Below, in pieces: positions 33,475-42,983 of a DNA stretch of 43,041 bases (its first letter is position 1; every line of letters begins with the position of its first letter). Made by a program: the position numbers and the translations under genes. The stretch lies in contig JANQPU010000304.1 in the NCBI GenBank assembly GCA_028285315.1, positions 1 to 43,041 of the forward strand, read 5' to 3'. The notes under the pieces are model-generated. The model did not search any database. It was not told the DNA's origin and saw nothing but the letters and a program-made list of their open reading frames with translations. Source of the DNA: Acaryochloris sp. IP29b_bin.176 (lineage in GTDB: Bacteria > Cyanobacteriota > Cyanobacteriia > Thermosynechococcales > Thermosynechococcaceae).

Positions 33475-33642
33475 TTAAGCCGCTTTTTGTCGCTTGGGCA
33501 TGGAAAGGGGCTGATCCATGTTTTCTGTAGAGGCTAAAAGTGGTTGCCACTGACAAACGAGTTGTCCATCGACGAGGGTCCACTCTGCTTGAACTTGAGG
33601 CTGTTCTGGCTCTTCCTGAAAACGATTGTGGTGCATCAACAT
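33475..33642 (-). CDS. Small conserved-looking protein, 55 residues
   Basis: A short frame starting MLMHHNRFQEEPEQPQVQ, with AEWTLVDGQLVCQWQP in the middle and a basic C-terminus (MPKRQKAA). An AGGGAG about 6-7 bases before the ATG is a good ribosome site. The protein is acidic in the first third, with one Cys and two adjacent His. I do not recognise a family, though the WTxxDGQLVCQWQ part looks like a folded beta motif rather than random translation. It precedes the HMA chaperone on the same strand, which hints at a link to metal handling (inference). Confidence 0.6.
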   Translation of the reverse strand: MLMHHNRFQEEPEQPQVQAEWTLVDGQLVCQWQPLLASTENMDQPLSMPKRQKAA

Positions 33643-33771
33643 GGTCTGCTCCCTGACTCCTGTAATTACTGAAGTTAGTTTCCAGCTAACACAGCGATAG
33701 CACAGTGATCTCAGATGATGGCAGATGTGATGGTTATCACGTAGTCTTTATGGACAGGCCGGAAGTCTCTA

Positions 33772-35469
33772 CTAGGTCGTTGACAGAACAGCATAGTCAA
33801 TTAATTCCAACAGCTTTTGTCGGAGTGTGTTCAATCCTAGACGCTCTTGAGCTGAGATAAAGACAGCTTGAGGAAATTGATCTTGAGCAAGCGCTAGGGC
33901 TTCACTGCTAACTTGATCCATTTTGTTAAAGGCAATTAATCCTGGTCCTGGTGTGAGCGGCATTGTGGCTAGCAGATCCACCACCGATCGCAAATGATGT
34001 TCCCAATCGGGATGGGACAGATCAACAACGTGCAGTAAGGCATCGGCATCCGTCACCTCTTCCAAAGTGGCTCGAAAGGCATCCATCAGCGGTGGCGGCA
34101 AATTATGGATAAATCCCACCGTATCCGTTAACACCAAAGTACGCATCTGGTGGGTTTCAGGATCGGGAATGCTGAGACGGCGGGTAGTAGGATCTAACGT
34201 AGCAAACAGTTGATCCGCCGTATAGGCTTCGGCATTAGTCAGCACATTCAAGAGGGTAGACTTGCCGGCATTGGTATAACCCACCACGGCCACGGAAGGG
34301 ACACGCTGATGCTGGCGACGTTGACGCAGGCGAGAGCGATGGGCTTGCAACTGATTGACCGCCTGTTGTAGGGTATTGATCCGGCGTTGAATGGCCCGCC
34401 GTTCCGTCTCCAGCTTGGTTTCCCCAGGACCCCGCGTGCCAATCCCACCCCCTAATCGGGACATGGCTTGTCCTCGACCCGCCAATCGAGGCAGCATATA
34501 CTCCAGTTGGGCGAGTTCCACTTGTAATTTCCCGGCCTGGGATTGAGCCCGTTGGGCAAAGATATCCAAAATGACTTCGGTGCGATCGACGATACGAACG
34601 CCAATTTGAGTTTCTAAATTGCGGACTTGAGAAGGCGATAGATCCTGATTAAACACAATTAGGGTCGCACCTGATGTTTGGGCTCGCAGGGCAATCTCTT
34701 TGACTTTACCGGCACCGACTACGGTTTGGGGATGGGGGTGCGATCGCTTCTGATGAATCGTCTCCACCACCACTCCCCCAGCACTCTCGACCAACAGCGT
34801 CACCTCCGCTAAATTCGCATCCATCTCTTGTTGAGTGCTGTTTTGAGGAATCACCCCAACCATTAAAACCTGCTCAGCGGCCGTCGGTGCGGTGGATGAG
34901 CGAGTGGGCAGTGAACGACTAAATTCGGATTCTAGGGCTTCGACCAAATCCATCAAATTCTGTTGAGCCAATTGTTCGAGGCTCAATGGAGACGAAATCG
35001 TCCAAGGGGTCGTTGAATCGGGAACAAGATGAGCGAGATAGGTGGATCGCACATATCCGGTCGCCCCACCCCCTCGTCGCTCAAAACCAGACCCCGTCAT
35101 GGTGAGTACCGCCAAAGCATCTAGGCGTTGTAAGGCCATTGCCGTTAATGCCGATTCTTTCGGAACTTCTTGCTTAAGGGTTGTGGCGACACAGCGAATG
35201 CCACTCAAGCGATCTGCACCATATCGGGGTAATTCCAAAGGAGGGATTTGGGTTTGCCGAGGGGAGCCGACGCCGACTCGGATCACTTGGCCGCGACGAT
35301 TGAGGTAGGTACTAATGGGTTGATGAATATCCGTACTGATGGCGGCCAACCGTTGGGCAAACTCAGAAGTCGTGATCCGATCGCTCGGGAGTCTCTGGTG
35401 ATAGAGTCGCCGAAGCTGTTTGAGCTGACTGGACTTTAAGCCTTTGAGATTGCCGTGAATCGTTTCGAT
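33772..35469 (-). CDS. hflX: GTPase HflX, full-length form starting at a non-standard codon
   Basis: GTP-binding protein that associates with the ribosome and rescues stalled 70S. Conserved: GGGIGTRGPGETKLETERR, G1 VGYTNAGKSTLLN, G3 TDTVGFIHNLPP and G4 FNKMDQV. Cyanobacterial extras include GGGATGYVRSTYLAHLVP near residue 135 of this form. The first standard codon in this frame is a TTG at 35349 (MAAISTDI). However, family-like sequence continues 40 codons upstream (ETIHGNLKGLKSSQLKQL, then RRLYHQRLP), bounded by a TGA at 35514-35512, with no ATG, GTG or TTG in between. I set the end at the ATC codon (35469), just after AAGG; the nearby ATT (35460) is an alternative. If only the TTG is used, the protein lacks about 40 conserved residues. 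Confidence 0.85.
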   Translation of the reverse strand: METIHGNLKGLKSSQLKQLRRLYHQRLPSDRITTSEFAQRLAAISTDIHQPISTYLNRRGQVIRVGVGSPRQTQIPPLELPRYGADRLSGIRCVATTLKQEVPKESALTAMALQRLDALAVLTMTGSGFERRGGGATGYVRSTYLAHLVPDSTTPWTISSPLSLEQLAQQNLMDLVEALESEFSRSLPTRSSTAPTAAEQVLMVGVIPQNSTQQEMDANLAEVTLLVESAGGVVVETIHQKRSHPHPQTVVGAGKVKEIALRAQTSGATLIVFNQDLSPSQVRNLETQIGVRIVDRTEVILDIFAQRAQSQAGKLQVELAQLEYMLPRLAGRGQAMSRLGGGIGTRGPGETKLETERRAIQRRINTLQQAVNQLQAHRSRLRQRRQHQRVPSVAVVGYTNAGKSTLLNVLTNAEAYTADQLFATLDPTTRRLSIPDPETHQMRTLVLTDTVGFIHNLPPPLMDAFRATLEEVTDADALLHVVDLSHPDWEHHLRSVVDLLATMPLTPGPGLIAFNKMDQVSSEALALAQDQFPQAVFISAQERLGLNTLRQKLLELIDYAVLSTT

Positions 35470-35569
35470 AAGCCTTACTTCTCCTGCGTTGGCAAGCCGG
35501 AATTCTTGATTTCATTGTAGAGTTGCCGAAAAAAAACTGGCAATGACCGTCAACGATCCTTAATGGGCG

Positions 35570-37339
35570 TCATTTTTTCTGGGTCTTAAAGTAAGCTTCA
35601 AGGACTTTAAGGGCAATAGGACCTGCTGTGGAGCCCCCGCCACCTCCCGTATTTTCGCCAAAGGCCACCACTACAATTTCTGGGTTATTAAACGGGGCAT
35701 AGGCCCCAAACCAGGTATGAGATGAGCGCGGTGGATCTTCCGCCGTCCCACTTTTGCCCGCAGCGGGAGGAATGCTAGGCACATTCAATGCCTGCCCTGT
35801 CCCGCTGGTAACGACTGCCCGCAAACCGGATCGAATGGTATTTAAAGTTTGCGGTTTTAAGTTGAGCGGAGTCCGCCACTGGTCATTGGGTTGATCAGAA
35901 TGGATGAGGTGGGGTTTGATTTTGTAGCCACCGTTAGCAATCGCAGCAAAAATCAGCGACACCTGGAGGGGACTGAGTTGGACGGCCCCTTGACCAATGG
36001 AAACCATCACGGTATCGGCCGGATACCAGGTATCCTTAAACACCTCTTTTTTCCAGGCGGGATCAGGAATAAACCCGGAGGATTCTCCGGGAATATCAAT
36101 GCCCGTTTTCTCGCCTACCCCCAACCGTTTGGCCCATTCAATCAAAATTTTGGGACTGGTACCCACCCCTACTCGGCCAAAAAAGGTATTGCTACTCCAC
36201 TGCAATGCCGTTTGAAAACCAATGACCCCAAACCCGGCTCCATTCCAGTCGCCAACCCCATGAATGGAGGCTGAGGTTGCCACCAGAGAACCTGGAGCAT
36301 ATTTACCCGATTCCAGACCTGCGATCGCAGTCGCAATCTTAAACGTACTCGCAGGTGGAAAGGCTTGCATCGCCCGATTCACAAAGGGAAATTTGCGGTT
36401 TTGTAACTCCTGCCATTGCTGTTTTGTCACCCGCTTGGCAAACCAGTTGGGATTAAATCTTGGATAGCTGGCCATAGCAATAATCGCGCCATTCTTCGGA
36501 TTGATGGCCACAACCGCTCCTTGCCGTTTCCCCAACGCTTGTTCCGCTGCCTTTTGCACATCTAAATCAAGGGTGAGTTTCACATCCTCCCCAGCAATCG
36601 GTAATTTTTGACCTAAAATTTGGATAATCCGGCCGGCACCATCCACCTCAATTTGGTTGCCCCCCCAGGTTCCCCGCAGCTTTTGCTCGTAGGAGGCTTC
36701 AATTCCCAATTGACCAACAACATCCCCAAGTCGGTAGGGTTGTTCTTGTTCGCGGGCCAACTCTGCCTCACTAATTTCACCGATATAACCAATCACTTGA
36801 GAGGCGAGTTCACCGTGGGGATAATACCGAATCGCTTCTTTATCGATTTCGACACCAACGATATCGCTGGTACGTTCAGATAAAGCGACAACTTGAGCAA
36901 AAGTCAGCCCTTGAGCAATGCGTACTAATGACGTTGCATTCTGCCCTTCCTGGTCCACCCGCTCTTGAATTTCAGATTCAGAAAGGTTGAGAATGGAAGA
37001 CAAGACTTCGAGGGTTTGGGACCACTTTTGATCTTTTTGGGCAATAGGCCAAACAAAGACTGAGTAAGTATAGGTACTGTTGGCTAGAATCCGACCTTTG
37101 CGATCTAAAATTTTCCCTCGTTCGGGACGTTTGGGGATCAGACGAACCCGATTTTCCTCAGCTCGCTGCAGATTAAGAGCCCCTTCAGTAATTTGTAAAA
37201 AACTCAATCGCGGAACAATTGCGCCAAACAGCAAAAGGGTAATAAAGCCGCCAAAAACGAACTTTCGGGCACCCGATCCCACATGCCGCTGAGAACGCTG
37301 ACGCCGTTGCAAGGAAAAAGAATAGTTGGAGCGCGACAT
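35570..37339 (-). CDS. mrdA: Penicillin-binding protein 2
   Basis: 589 residues. N-terminal cytoplasmic tail, one membrane helix (about 26-46, FVFGGFITLLLFGAIVPRL), dimerisation/pedestal region (RVRLIPKRPERGKILDRKG), then transpeptidase with SXXK PASTFK, SXN SSN, and KSGTAE (KTG-type box). It cross-links lateral-wall peptidoglycan and partners RodA in the elongasome. The Gly-rich stretch near the C-terminus (FGENTGGGGGSTAGP) is typical. Transcribed leftward into hflX, 100 bases apart. The length and order of motifs are ordinary. Confidence 0.95.
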   Translation of the reverse strand: MSRSNYSFSLQRRQRSQRHVGSGARKFVFGGFITLLLFGAIVPRLSFLQITEGALNLQRAEENRVRLIPKRPERGKILDRKGRILANSTYTYSVFVWPIAQKDQKWSQTLEVLSSILNLSESEIQERVDQEGQNATSLVRIAQGLTFAQVVALSERTSDIVGVEIDKEAIRYYPHGELASQVIGYIGEISEAELAREQEQPYRLGDVVGQLGIEASYEQKLRGTWGGNQIEVDGAGRIIQILGQKLPIAGEDVKLTLDLDVQKAAEQALGKRQGAVVAINPKNGAIIAMASYPRFNPNWFAKRVTKQQWQELQNRKFPFVNRAMQAFPPASTFKIATAIAGLESGKYAPGSLVATSASIHGVGDWNGAGFGVIGFQTALQWSSNTFFGRVGVGTSPKILIEWAKRLGVGEKTGIDIPGESSGFIPDPAWKKEVFKDTWYPADTVMVSIGQGAVQLSPLQVSLIFAAIANGGYKIKPHLIHSDQPNDQWRTPLNLKPQTLNTIRSGLRAVVTSGTGQALNVPSIPPAAGKSGTAEDPPRSSHTWFGAYAPFNNPEIVVVAFGENTGGGGGSTAGPIALKVLEAYFKTQKK

Positions 37340-37621
37340 TAGACTTGGCGTAAGAGAGCTGACTTAAATTGACTATGGGGGACCGAGATGAGGGGCCTAA
37401 TTTTGAAAAAGCTCTAGCTTTGGCTATCGCGATATTCTAGCCTATGGAACCCTAGAGATATACAGCAACCTATGCCATGGACATGCTATTTTCTATCCTA
37501 AGTGTTAAGCTGACGAACGTCCAAGCAGACAGCTCCAGTGCATATCCATAAAAATAGATGATGCTTTACGCTGCTGGATCGTCTTTGGACCCGTACAGCC
37601 TTTGGTGTGGAGTGTTATCAA

Positions 37622-39073
37622 ATGTCTGTTACATCTCAATCTAAGCGAAAAAATATTCCTAAAAGCGATCGCACGGTTCAGCCCGCCAAACTAGCGCGGA
37701 AAGTGGCGGCAGTAGCCAAGGATGTCAATTTATTTGGAACCGATGGTATTCGAGGCCATGTCGGCCAGCATCTGACTCCCCAGTTAGCCTTACAGGTCGG
37801 CTTTTGTGCGGGACTGGAACTGGGACAACACTCGTCTCCTCATCAGCCTTTTATTCTAGGTCAAGACTCTCGCAACTCCAGCGATATGTTAGCGATGGCA
37901 CTGTCAGCTGGTTTGACGGCAGCCGGGTTAGACGTTTGGTATGTGGGATTATGCCCAACGCCGACCGTTGCCTACTTGACCCATCACACCGAAGCCGTCG
38001 GCGGGGTGATGGTCTCTGCTAGCCATAATCCGCCTGCAGATAATGGCATCAAATTTTTTCAAGACAATGGCACAAAGCTGCCTCCCTCGATTCAAGGGCA
38101 GATTGAACAGCGCCTTCGAGCCTATCGCCAACAGCAGCCATCCGTTGCTTGGGGACACCATTTCTACCGTCCTGAACTCACGCAGTCCTATACGGATGCC
38201 ATTCAAGTTCCCCTTCAGTCTCAAGTTGATTTTCGGGGCCTGAAGGTAGTGCTCGATCTGGCTTGGGGGGCAGCAACTCGGTTGGCTCCTGCAGTCTTTG
38301 AGGCGATGGGAGCAGAGGTTATTTGCTTACACGATCAGCCCAATGGTGATCGCATTAACGTCAATTGCGGCTCCACCCATCTAGAGCCTCTGAGAGCTGC
38401 CGTTGACTTACATCATGCAGATGTAGGATTTGCCTTCGACGGTGATGCCGATCGCGTCCTGGCAATTGACTGCCAAGGTCGGACGGTTGATGGTGACTAT
38501 ATTCTCTACTTGTGGGGCAAAGCGTTGCAGCAGCAAAAACAATTGCCCAATAATCTTATTGTGGCGACTGTGATGTCCAATTTAGGATTTGAACTGGCTT
38601 GGCAACAGCAAGGGGGGACCCTAATTCGCGCGGCTGTTGGGGACCAAAATGTCCATGCCGAAATGCTGAATCACGGCTCCATGTTAGGGGGCGAGCAGTC
38701 TGGTCATATTTTATGTCCGCACTATGGGGTCAGCGGTGATGGTCTGTTAACCGCTTTGCATCTGGCAACCATTATTTGCCAAAACAAAACCCGTCTATCC
38801 TGCTTAGTGGATGATAGTTTTCAAACTTACCCTCAAATCCTCAAAAATGTGCGGGTAGAAGACCGCGATCGTAGACGGAATTGGCAAAAGTGCGCTCTCC
38901 TGCAAACCCTGATTGATCAAGCTAATGACGCTATGGGTGATCAAGGTCGAATTCTAGTGAGAGCCTCAGGTACAGAGCCCCTGATTCGGGTGATGGTTGA
39001 AGCCTGCGAGATGGAGATGGCAACTCAGTGGACGAACCGCTTAGTCGAAGCGGTTGAAACCCATTTGGCCTAA
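37622..39073 (+). CDS. glmM: Phosphoglucosamine mutase
   Basis: 483 residues from the ATG at 37622; GGAG nine bases upstream favours it over the GTG at 37607. A basic Lys/Ser/Arg-rich N-terminal extension of about 35 residues precedes [12 protein letters not shown]. The active phosphoserine loop is [20 protein letters not shown], and the metal-binding loop is FDGDADRVL. The sugar loop GGEQSGHI and C-terminal [16 protein letters not shown] complete the family. It interconverts glucosamine-6- and -1-phosphate for peptidoglycan precursor synthesis. It is monocistronic and followed by a hairpin shared with the convergent asparaginase gene. Confidence 0.95.
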   Translation: MSVTSQSKRKNIPKSDRTVQPAKLARKVAAVAKDVNLFGTDGIRGHVGQHLTPQLALQVGFCAGLELGQHSSPHQPFILGQDSRNSSDMLAMALSAGLTAAGLDVWYVGLCPTPTVAYLTHHTEAVGGVMVSASHNPPADNGIKFFQDNGTKLPPSIQGQIEQRLRAYRQQQPSVAWGHHFYRPELTQSYTDAIQVPLQSQVDFRGLKVVLDLAWGAATRLAPAVFEAMGAEVICLHDQPNGDRINVNCGSTHLEPLRAAVDLHHADVGFAFDGDADRVLAIDCQGRTVDGDYILYLWGKALQQQKQLPNNLIVATVMSNLGFELAWQQQGGTLIRAAVGDQNVHAEMLNHGSMLGGEQSGHILCPHYGVSGDGLLTALHLATIICQNKTRLSCLVDDSFQTYPQILKNVRVEDRDRRRNWQKCALLQTLIDQANDAMGDQGRILVRASGTEPLIRVMVEACEMEMATQWTNRLVEAVETHLA

Positions 39074-39089
39074 GAGGCTTTTGTGCCTC
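39074..39089. terminator. Short hairpin between convergent glmM and asparaginase genes
   Basis: GAGGC (39074-39078) and GCCTC (39085-39089) form a 5-bp perfect stem around a TTTTGT loop, immediately after the glmM TAA and touching the asparaginase stop. Only 14 bases separate the two genes, so this compact element may serve both. No long T tail is present. Confidence 0.45.
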
Positions 39090-40041
39090 ATATCATCACC
39101 AATTCACCATTGACCTCCAATCGCTTATAATCGCTCAGACTTAAATAACGATCTGCCAGAGTATCTGCATGACTGGGTTCTAGCCAGCCTAGCTCCCGTA
39201 GTAAATGGATGGCAACTGCATATTTGGCGCGCTTGGCACCGTCCTTGACTTTAATGGCTAAGCCTAACCCTTCTCCAATGCGACCCACGCATTGAACCCC
39301 TTCAGCCCCAGATTTGCTGACTAATTCTCCTGCAGCCAAGGTCATTAAGTCTGTATCAAATTTCCCTTGCCCTGCCACCAAGGTGGGGTGGTGAATCATG
39401 GCCCGCACAACGCGCTCCATATTCAGATTATGACCCGCGCTGATGTGGGCATAGAGCGTCGCAATTTGCTCCAGATGCATGTAGTAGGTGGGAACCCCAC
39501 AGTCATCATGGGTCCTCATAAATTCTGCTGCTGGCATTTTCAGCAATTCAGCCATCTGGTTCAGAATCAGTTGTTGAATGGGATGACCAGCATCCATATA
39601 AGTGTGTAAGGGCCACTGACATTGCTGACAAACAGCCAGCATTCCCGCATGCTTCCCGGAACAATTATGTTCTAAGGGACTATCTAGCCCTTCTGGAGTA
39701 GGACACTGGAGGGCCGTCGGATCAATATCGCAGTGCCAGAGAATATTAAAAACTTGCCGCACTTGCTCTACGGTATGGTGATGTGACCCACACATGACCG
39801 CTAGATCTCGATCATTGAGATCAAAATGCGCCATTGTGCCGCTGGTGACGACGGCTAATGCCTGAACTGGCTTGAGGGCAGAGCGAATAAAGCAAGAGGT
39901 ATCTGGCTGCCCAGCGATAGAGAGCATTCTACCTCTGGTATCGCAGACAACGGCTTCAGCTTGATGCTTGGATTCAATAATCCCTTCCCGCAGCAAGTGG
40001 ATCTCAAGGGCAGGGCTGTGATTGCGTTTTCCCATAGTCAT
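39088..40041 (-). CDS. Asparaginase II-family amidohydrolase
   Basis: 317 residues of the Asparaginase_II family (Rhizobium etli type, distinct from the E. coli enzyme). FIRSALKPVQALAVV (with SxxK), MCGSHHHT, HNCSGKHAGM, DDCGVPTYYM, and GRIGEGLGLAIKVKDG are family signatures. The Ser, Lys and Cys in those motifs form the catalytic and metal site in characterised members. It hydrolyses L-asparagine to aspartate and ammonia and is cytosolic. It is a single leftward gene convergent with glmM. A second in-frame Met lies two codons in. Confidence 0.9.
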   Translation of the reverse strand: MTMGKRNHSPALEIHLLREGIIESKHQAEAVVCDTRGRMLSIAGQPDTSCFIRSALKPVQALAVVTSGTMAHFDLNDRDLAVMCGSHHHTVEQVRQVFNILWHCDIDPTALQCPTPEGLDSPLEHNCSGKHAGMLAVCQQCQWPLHTYMDAGHPIQQLILNQMAELLKMPAAEFMRTHDDCGVPTYYMHLEQIATLYAHISAGHNLNMERVVRAMIHHPTLVAGQGKFDTDLMTLAAGELVSKSGAEGVQCVGRIGEGLGLAIKVKDGAKRAKYAVAIHLLRELGWLEPSHADTLADRYLSLSDYKRLEVNGELVMI

Positions 40042-40110
40042 GCGTAAGACTCTAGCATTTGATGCCTATTGGGTAAATATATCGGTCAATGGGGTTACTG
40101 TTTATTAGGA

Positions 40111-40620
40111 TCATGAGGGGGCTATCAAGAGCCAAAGACCGACTTCCCCCAGTAAGGTGATCCCCAAGAGCACCAAACTCCGACGCAATCGCTGCAAAAT
40201 GGGCTGCACTTCGTACGTACCGATTAAACGCTCTCGGTCCAGCACTTCTGAGGGCTTGGTCCAATATTGGCCGTCATACCAGCCGGTTTCTTCGTAAAAG
40301 ATTTTGTCTTTCAAGAGGCGATCGCACACATAAGACCATCCTAGATAGAGACGCAATATCAGCAGCACAAGAATCCCAGTGGCTGAAACAGTTAGGGTTA
40401 AAACAAACTGACTGAAGGACTCTGTCAGTGAAAAACTGGTGGCTGCAAAGGGAGCGGCCATGAGACTGGCAATGCTTCCTAACCGAACCCCTTTGTTGAG
40501 ATATGCCGAGTCTTCTAAAGTTGCCCAGCGAAAAAAACAGGATTCTTTCAGGCTTTGATACTCATTTAGAGGCTGCTGCTCAAGGGGAACGGGGCAGTTG
40601 GAAACGGGAGCGTTCATCAT
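40111..40620 (-). CDS. CGLD27 family membrane protein (DUF1230)
   Basis: 169 residues with CPVPLEQQPLNEYQSLKESCFFRW, the family's hallmark opening. Two membrane helices follow (about 46-65 and 74-97), then YEETGWYDGQYWTKPSEVLDRERLIGTYEVQPIL and a final helix (about 147-167, LVLLGITLLGEVGLWLLIA). CGLD27 is conserved in cyanobacteria, green lineage plastids and diatoms; it has been linked in plants to iron or light stress responses, but the mechanism is unknown. It has no close neighbour on its strand within 69 bases and is probably independent. Confidence 0.88.
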   Translation of the reverse strand: MMNAPVSNCPVPLEQQPLNEYQSLKESCFFRWATLEDSAYLNKGVRLGSIASLMAAPFAATSFSLTESFSQFVLTLTVSATGILVLLILRLYLGWSYVCDRLLKDKIFYEETGWYDGQYWTKPSEVLDRERLIGTYEVQPILQRLRRSLVLLGITLLGEVGLWLLIAPS

Positions 40621-40782
40621 TTACGCAAATCCAGATGGGGAGTGGTGAACCTGAAACTAACCTACATTACTAAACGATCCATCCTTCAAGTCACCTATTT
40701 ATCCTAGATCAACTTGTTAGGGAAACTCATAAGAGTCCGTTCGCTCACTTGACCCACTACTCTTTATATCATCGATGCTCTC

Positions 40783-41847
40783 TTATGCTTGGGATTTAAG
40801 CATCGCTAAGCTGCTATAGAGATGGAAAGCCTGATCCCATTTGCTATCTTCTCGGCGCAACAAATTGATATAGGACTCAAAGGCTCCAAGAAGTTCCAAC
40901 TGTTCAACAGCAGTCTCTGCAAAAGAGGTAAAGTCTGCCCAAGTGGTTGCATGGGGTAAGTTTTGGGTGAGTAAGGTGGTTAAACCCCGCCAATTTGCCC
41001 ACGAGGTTTCCCGATCTACCTCCGTTAGGGGAATTCCTTGGTTAAATTGATAGGCTGCATCATAGAATCGCAAGATGCAACCTTTGTTGGGGAAGTGCAG
41101 ATCACAAAACTGAGCATGGTCTTGCATTTTTTCTTTGCGCTGCAGTTTGCCACGAGGATCGCGATCCACCACCTCTTCAAAAATGGGCACTAAACCTTCA
41201 ACCCGCTGTACCACATCGGACCACTTAAATTGGAAGGAACTGTTTTTTTGGGAGTGATGGTCAGACACCACAACTTCCGGTGACGGCTGCAAGGTTTGGA
41301 AATAGCAAACTTGATGAACCTTCAGCTTTTGGACCTGGGCCAAGGTAATGGAAAAGTTAGGAATTCCTGCCGCTTCTAATTCTTGACCATACATCGCTAA
41401 TTCACCAATGGGGCCAATCCGATAGAGACGCCACCCCCGACTTGGAATTAACAAGCGGGCCGTATAAGGGTCGACCTGCATGATTTTGGAAAACTTCAGG
41501 GCAGCATCGTGCTTAGCATTTGGAGGTAACGCTTCTAAAATGAGTGCCCCTGTTTGGGTCTGCTCTGGACTAGCTGTGGCTTCGCTCAGTTTTTGTTGGC
41601 GAACAGCCTTGGCATGATCTTGAATTTGTTTGAGTCCTTGACGGGCTGCTTGGGCAATTTTGGGACCGTAATCCTGTTGAAGTAAAGACCGAAAGACACT
41701 CTCAGCCTGCTCATAGTTGGATTGAGCGGCTTGCAATTGGCCCTCGTAGAGCTTGCCCCACGGATCATTAGCAGGTATGGCCTGAATGAGTTGTGATGCA
41801 GTCTGATAGTCTTGGCGCTCGAGTGCCATGGCAATATCTGGGTGCAT
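40783..41847 (-). CDS. TPR-containing conserved hypothetical protein
   Basis: 354 residues. The first 75 residues form about two TPR-like helical repeats (MALERQDYQTASQLIQAIP, WGKLYEGQLQAAQSNYEQAE and FRSLLQQDYG). The rest (about 110-350) is a globular region with PYTARLLIPSRGWRLYR, GIPNFSITLAQVQKL, VYFQTLQPSP and FCDLHFPNKGCILRFYDAAYQF. I recognise it as a cyanobacterial hypothetical type but cannot give a function. It lies two bases after the rsmE stop, so it is almost certainly co-transcribed with it. Confidence 0.8.
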   Translation of the reverse strand: MHPDIAMALERQDYQTASQLIQAIPANDPWGKLYEGQLQAAQSNYEQAESVFRSLLQQDYGPKIAQAARQGLKQIQDHAKAVRQQKLSEATASPEQTQTGALILEALPPNAKHDAALKFSKIMQVDPYTARLLIPSRGWRLYRIGPIGELAMYGQELEAAGIPNFSITLAQVQKLKVHQVCYFQTLQPSPEVVVSDHHSQKNSSFQFKWSDVVQRVEGLVPIFEEVVDRDPRGKLQRKEKMQDHAQFCDLHFPNKGCILRFYDAAYQFNQGIPLTEVDRETSWANWRGLTTLLTQNLPHATTWADFTSFAETAVEQLELLGAFESYINLLRREDSKWDQAFHLYSSLAMLKSQA

Positions 41848-41849
41848 AC

Positions 41850-42626
41850 TTATCCCCCTTTGTACGCAGTTTGTAATTCTATTTGTGCGATCGCAACTGA
41901 TACCGCCATATAAGTTGCGGTCACTGCTCTTAACGTTCTCCGCCCCAGGGTTACAGCCTGATATCCCGCAGATTGGGCCTGTTTTTTCTCAGTGTCTGTC
42001 CATCCACCTTCTGGGCCAACCATGATCGCGATACCTGCACCATTCCCTTGCTCCGCAACTTGACTAAGACACTTGAGAAAATTGGGGGCTGAGGCATCGA
42101 CAATACAGATGTATTTTTGCCAAAGACGGCTATCGTATATCTGATCGTCTGCGACAACTTCTGCGAACGAAACGGGTTCAAAAATTGTGGGAATCATTTG
42201 TCGGTGGGACTGCTCTGCGGCTTCTGTCGCAATCCGTCGCCAGCGTTGGATTTTGTGGGGACTGGGGTTAAGGAGCGTCCGTTGGCTGATCAAGGGCACA
42301 ACATGGCTGACGCCCAATTCAGTACTACTCCGCACCACTTGATCGAAATAATTGCCCTTAGGAGGAGCTGCCAGCAGCATCACTGGCAATGCTAGCTCTG
42401 TGTGTTCTGTTAGGGATTGAAGCAATTGGGCTTGTGCCGAGGTCGTTAAAAGTTCAGCTAGCCAGAGTTGCCCCTGCCCATTGATAGCAATAAATTGGTC
42501 ACCGTGCCCTAGTCGTAAGACATCATGCAGATAATGTTGCTGATCAACGGTCAGGCAAATTTGTTGGTCCTGAAGCTGCTCAGGTGCTATTGCTAATCGC
42601 TGTAATTGGCCCGGAGACTTTTTCAC
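41850..42626 (-). CDS. rsmE: 16S rRNA (uracil-1498-N3) methyltransferase
   Basis: 258 residues from a GTG (MKKSPGQLQRL). PUA-like N-terminus with QQHYLHDVLRLGHGD. The SPOUT knot C-terminal domain has IMVGPEGGWTDTEKK and VTLGRRTLRAVTATY. It methylates U1498 (N3) of 16S rRNA in assembled 30S subunits. The final SAM loop RxLRAVTA differs from the bacterial RILRTETA, as I recall it doing in other cyanobacteria. It is divergent from rpsB, a fitting ribosome partner, and operonic with the TPR gene. Confidence 0.94.
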   Translation of the reverse strand: MKKSPGQLQRLAIAPEQLQDQQICLTVDQQHYLHDVLRLGHGDQFIAINGQGQLWLAELLTTSAQAQLLQSLTEHTELALPVMLLAAPPKGNYFDQVVRSSTELGVSHVVPLISQRTLLNPSPHKIQRWRRIATEAAEQSHRQMIPTIFEPVSFAEVVADDQIYDSRLWQKYICIVDASAPNFLKCLSQVAEQGNGAGIAIMVGPEGGWTDTEKKQAQSAGYQAVTLGRRTLRAVTATYMAVSVAIAQIELQTAYKGG

Positions 42627-42664
42627 AGATTTGAGCCTTGAGGTGAGTAAATATTGCTACTGGT

Positions 42665-42693
42665 ATAAAAGTATTAAACCCAAAAAGTGGCAA
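42665..42693 (-). promoter_or_regulatory. Candidate promoter of rsmE
   Basis: Minus strand TTGCCA (42693-42688), 17 bases, TTTTAT (42670-42665), about 38 bases before the GTG start. The rest of the 357-base intergenic region to rpsB holds no gene; it contains the rpsB leader and presumably its promoter. Confidence 0.4.
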
Positions 42694-42906
42694 TCAGTGA
42701 TCCTTAGGCTTAAGCAAACGCTATGTTGGCAAATTTCGCCCACTTCCCTCATCCTAAGGCGCTAACAAATCAGCTTATTCCTATTGGGATATTGTGTCTC
42801 TAAATCCTGGGCTCAAGACAGTCTGCTGGGCCTGGTGAAAAAGGCATGTAGGGCCCCTTGAGTTGTGCTATTTTGTAAAGGCTGTTAACACTTCACACAT
42901 CTGAGA

Positions 42907-42972
42907 ATTCGGGTGTTTCTGAGCAGCAGTTGCTCTCTAGAAATGCACTCAGATGGAGGTTGAAACCCGAAT
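42907..42972 (+). promoter_or_regulatory. Structured rpsB leader hairpin ending at the ribosome site
   Basis: ATTCGGGT plus TTT (42907-42918) pairs with AAACCCGAAT (42963-42972), with a one-base bulge. An inner CTGAG (42919-42923) pairs with CTCAG (42948-42952). The stem ends exactly one base before AGGAG (42973-42977), so the structure abuts the ribosome binding site. A competing small hairpin, GAGCA (42921-42925) with TGCTC (42931-42935), uses the inner strand. This is compatible with translational autoregulation by S2. Confidence 0.5.
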
Positions 42973-42983
42973 AGGAGAACAAT

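Noticed and set aside
35523-35543. TTGCC/GGCAA repeat around a poly-A/T run as a terminator of the PBP2 gene
   Set aside because: The T run is in the loop, not after the stem, and the stem is only 5 bp.
42858-42888. TTGAGT as the -35 of rpsB
   Set aside because: No acceptable -10 at 16-19 bases; the rpsB promoter remains unplaced.
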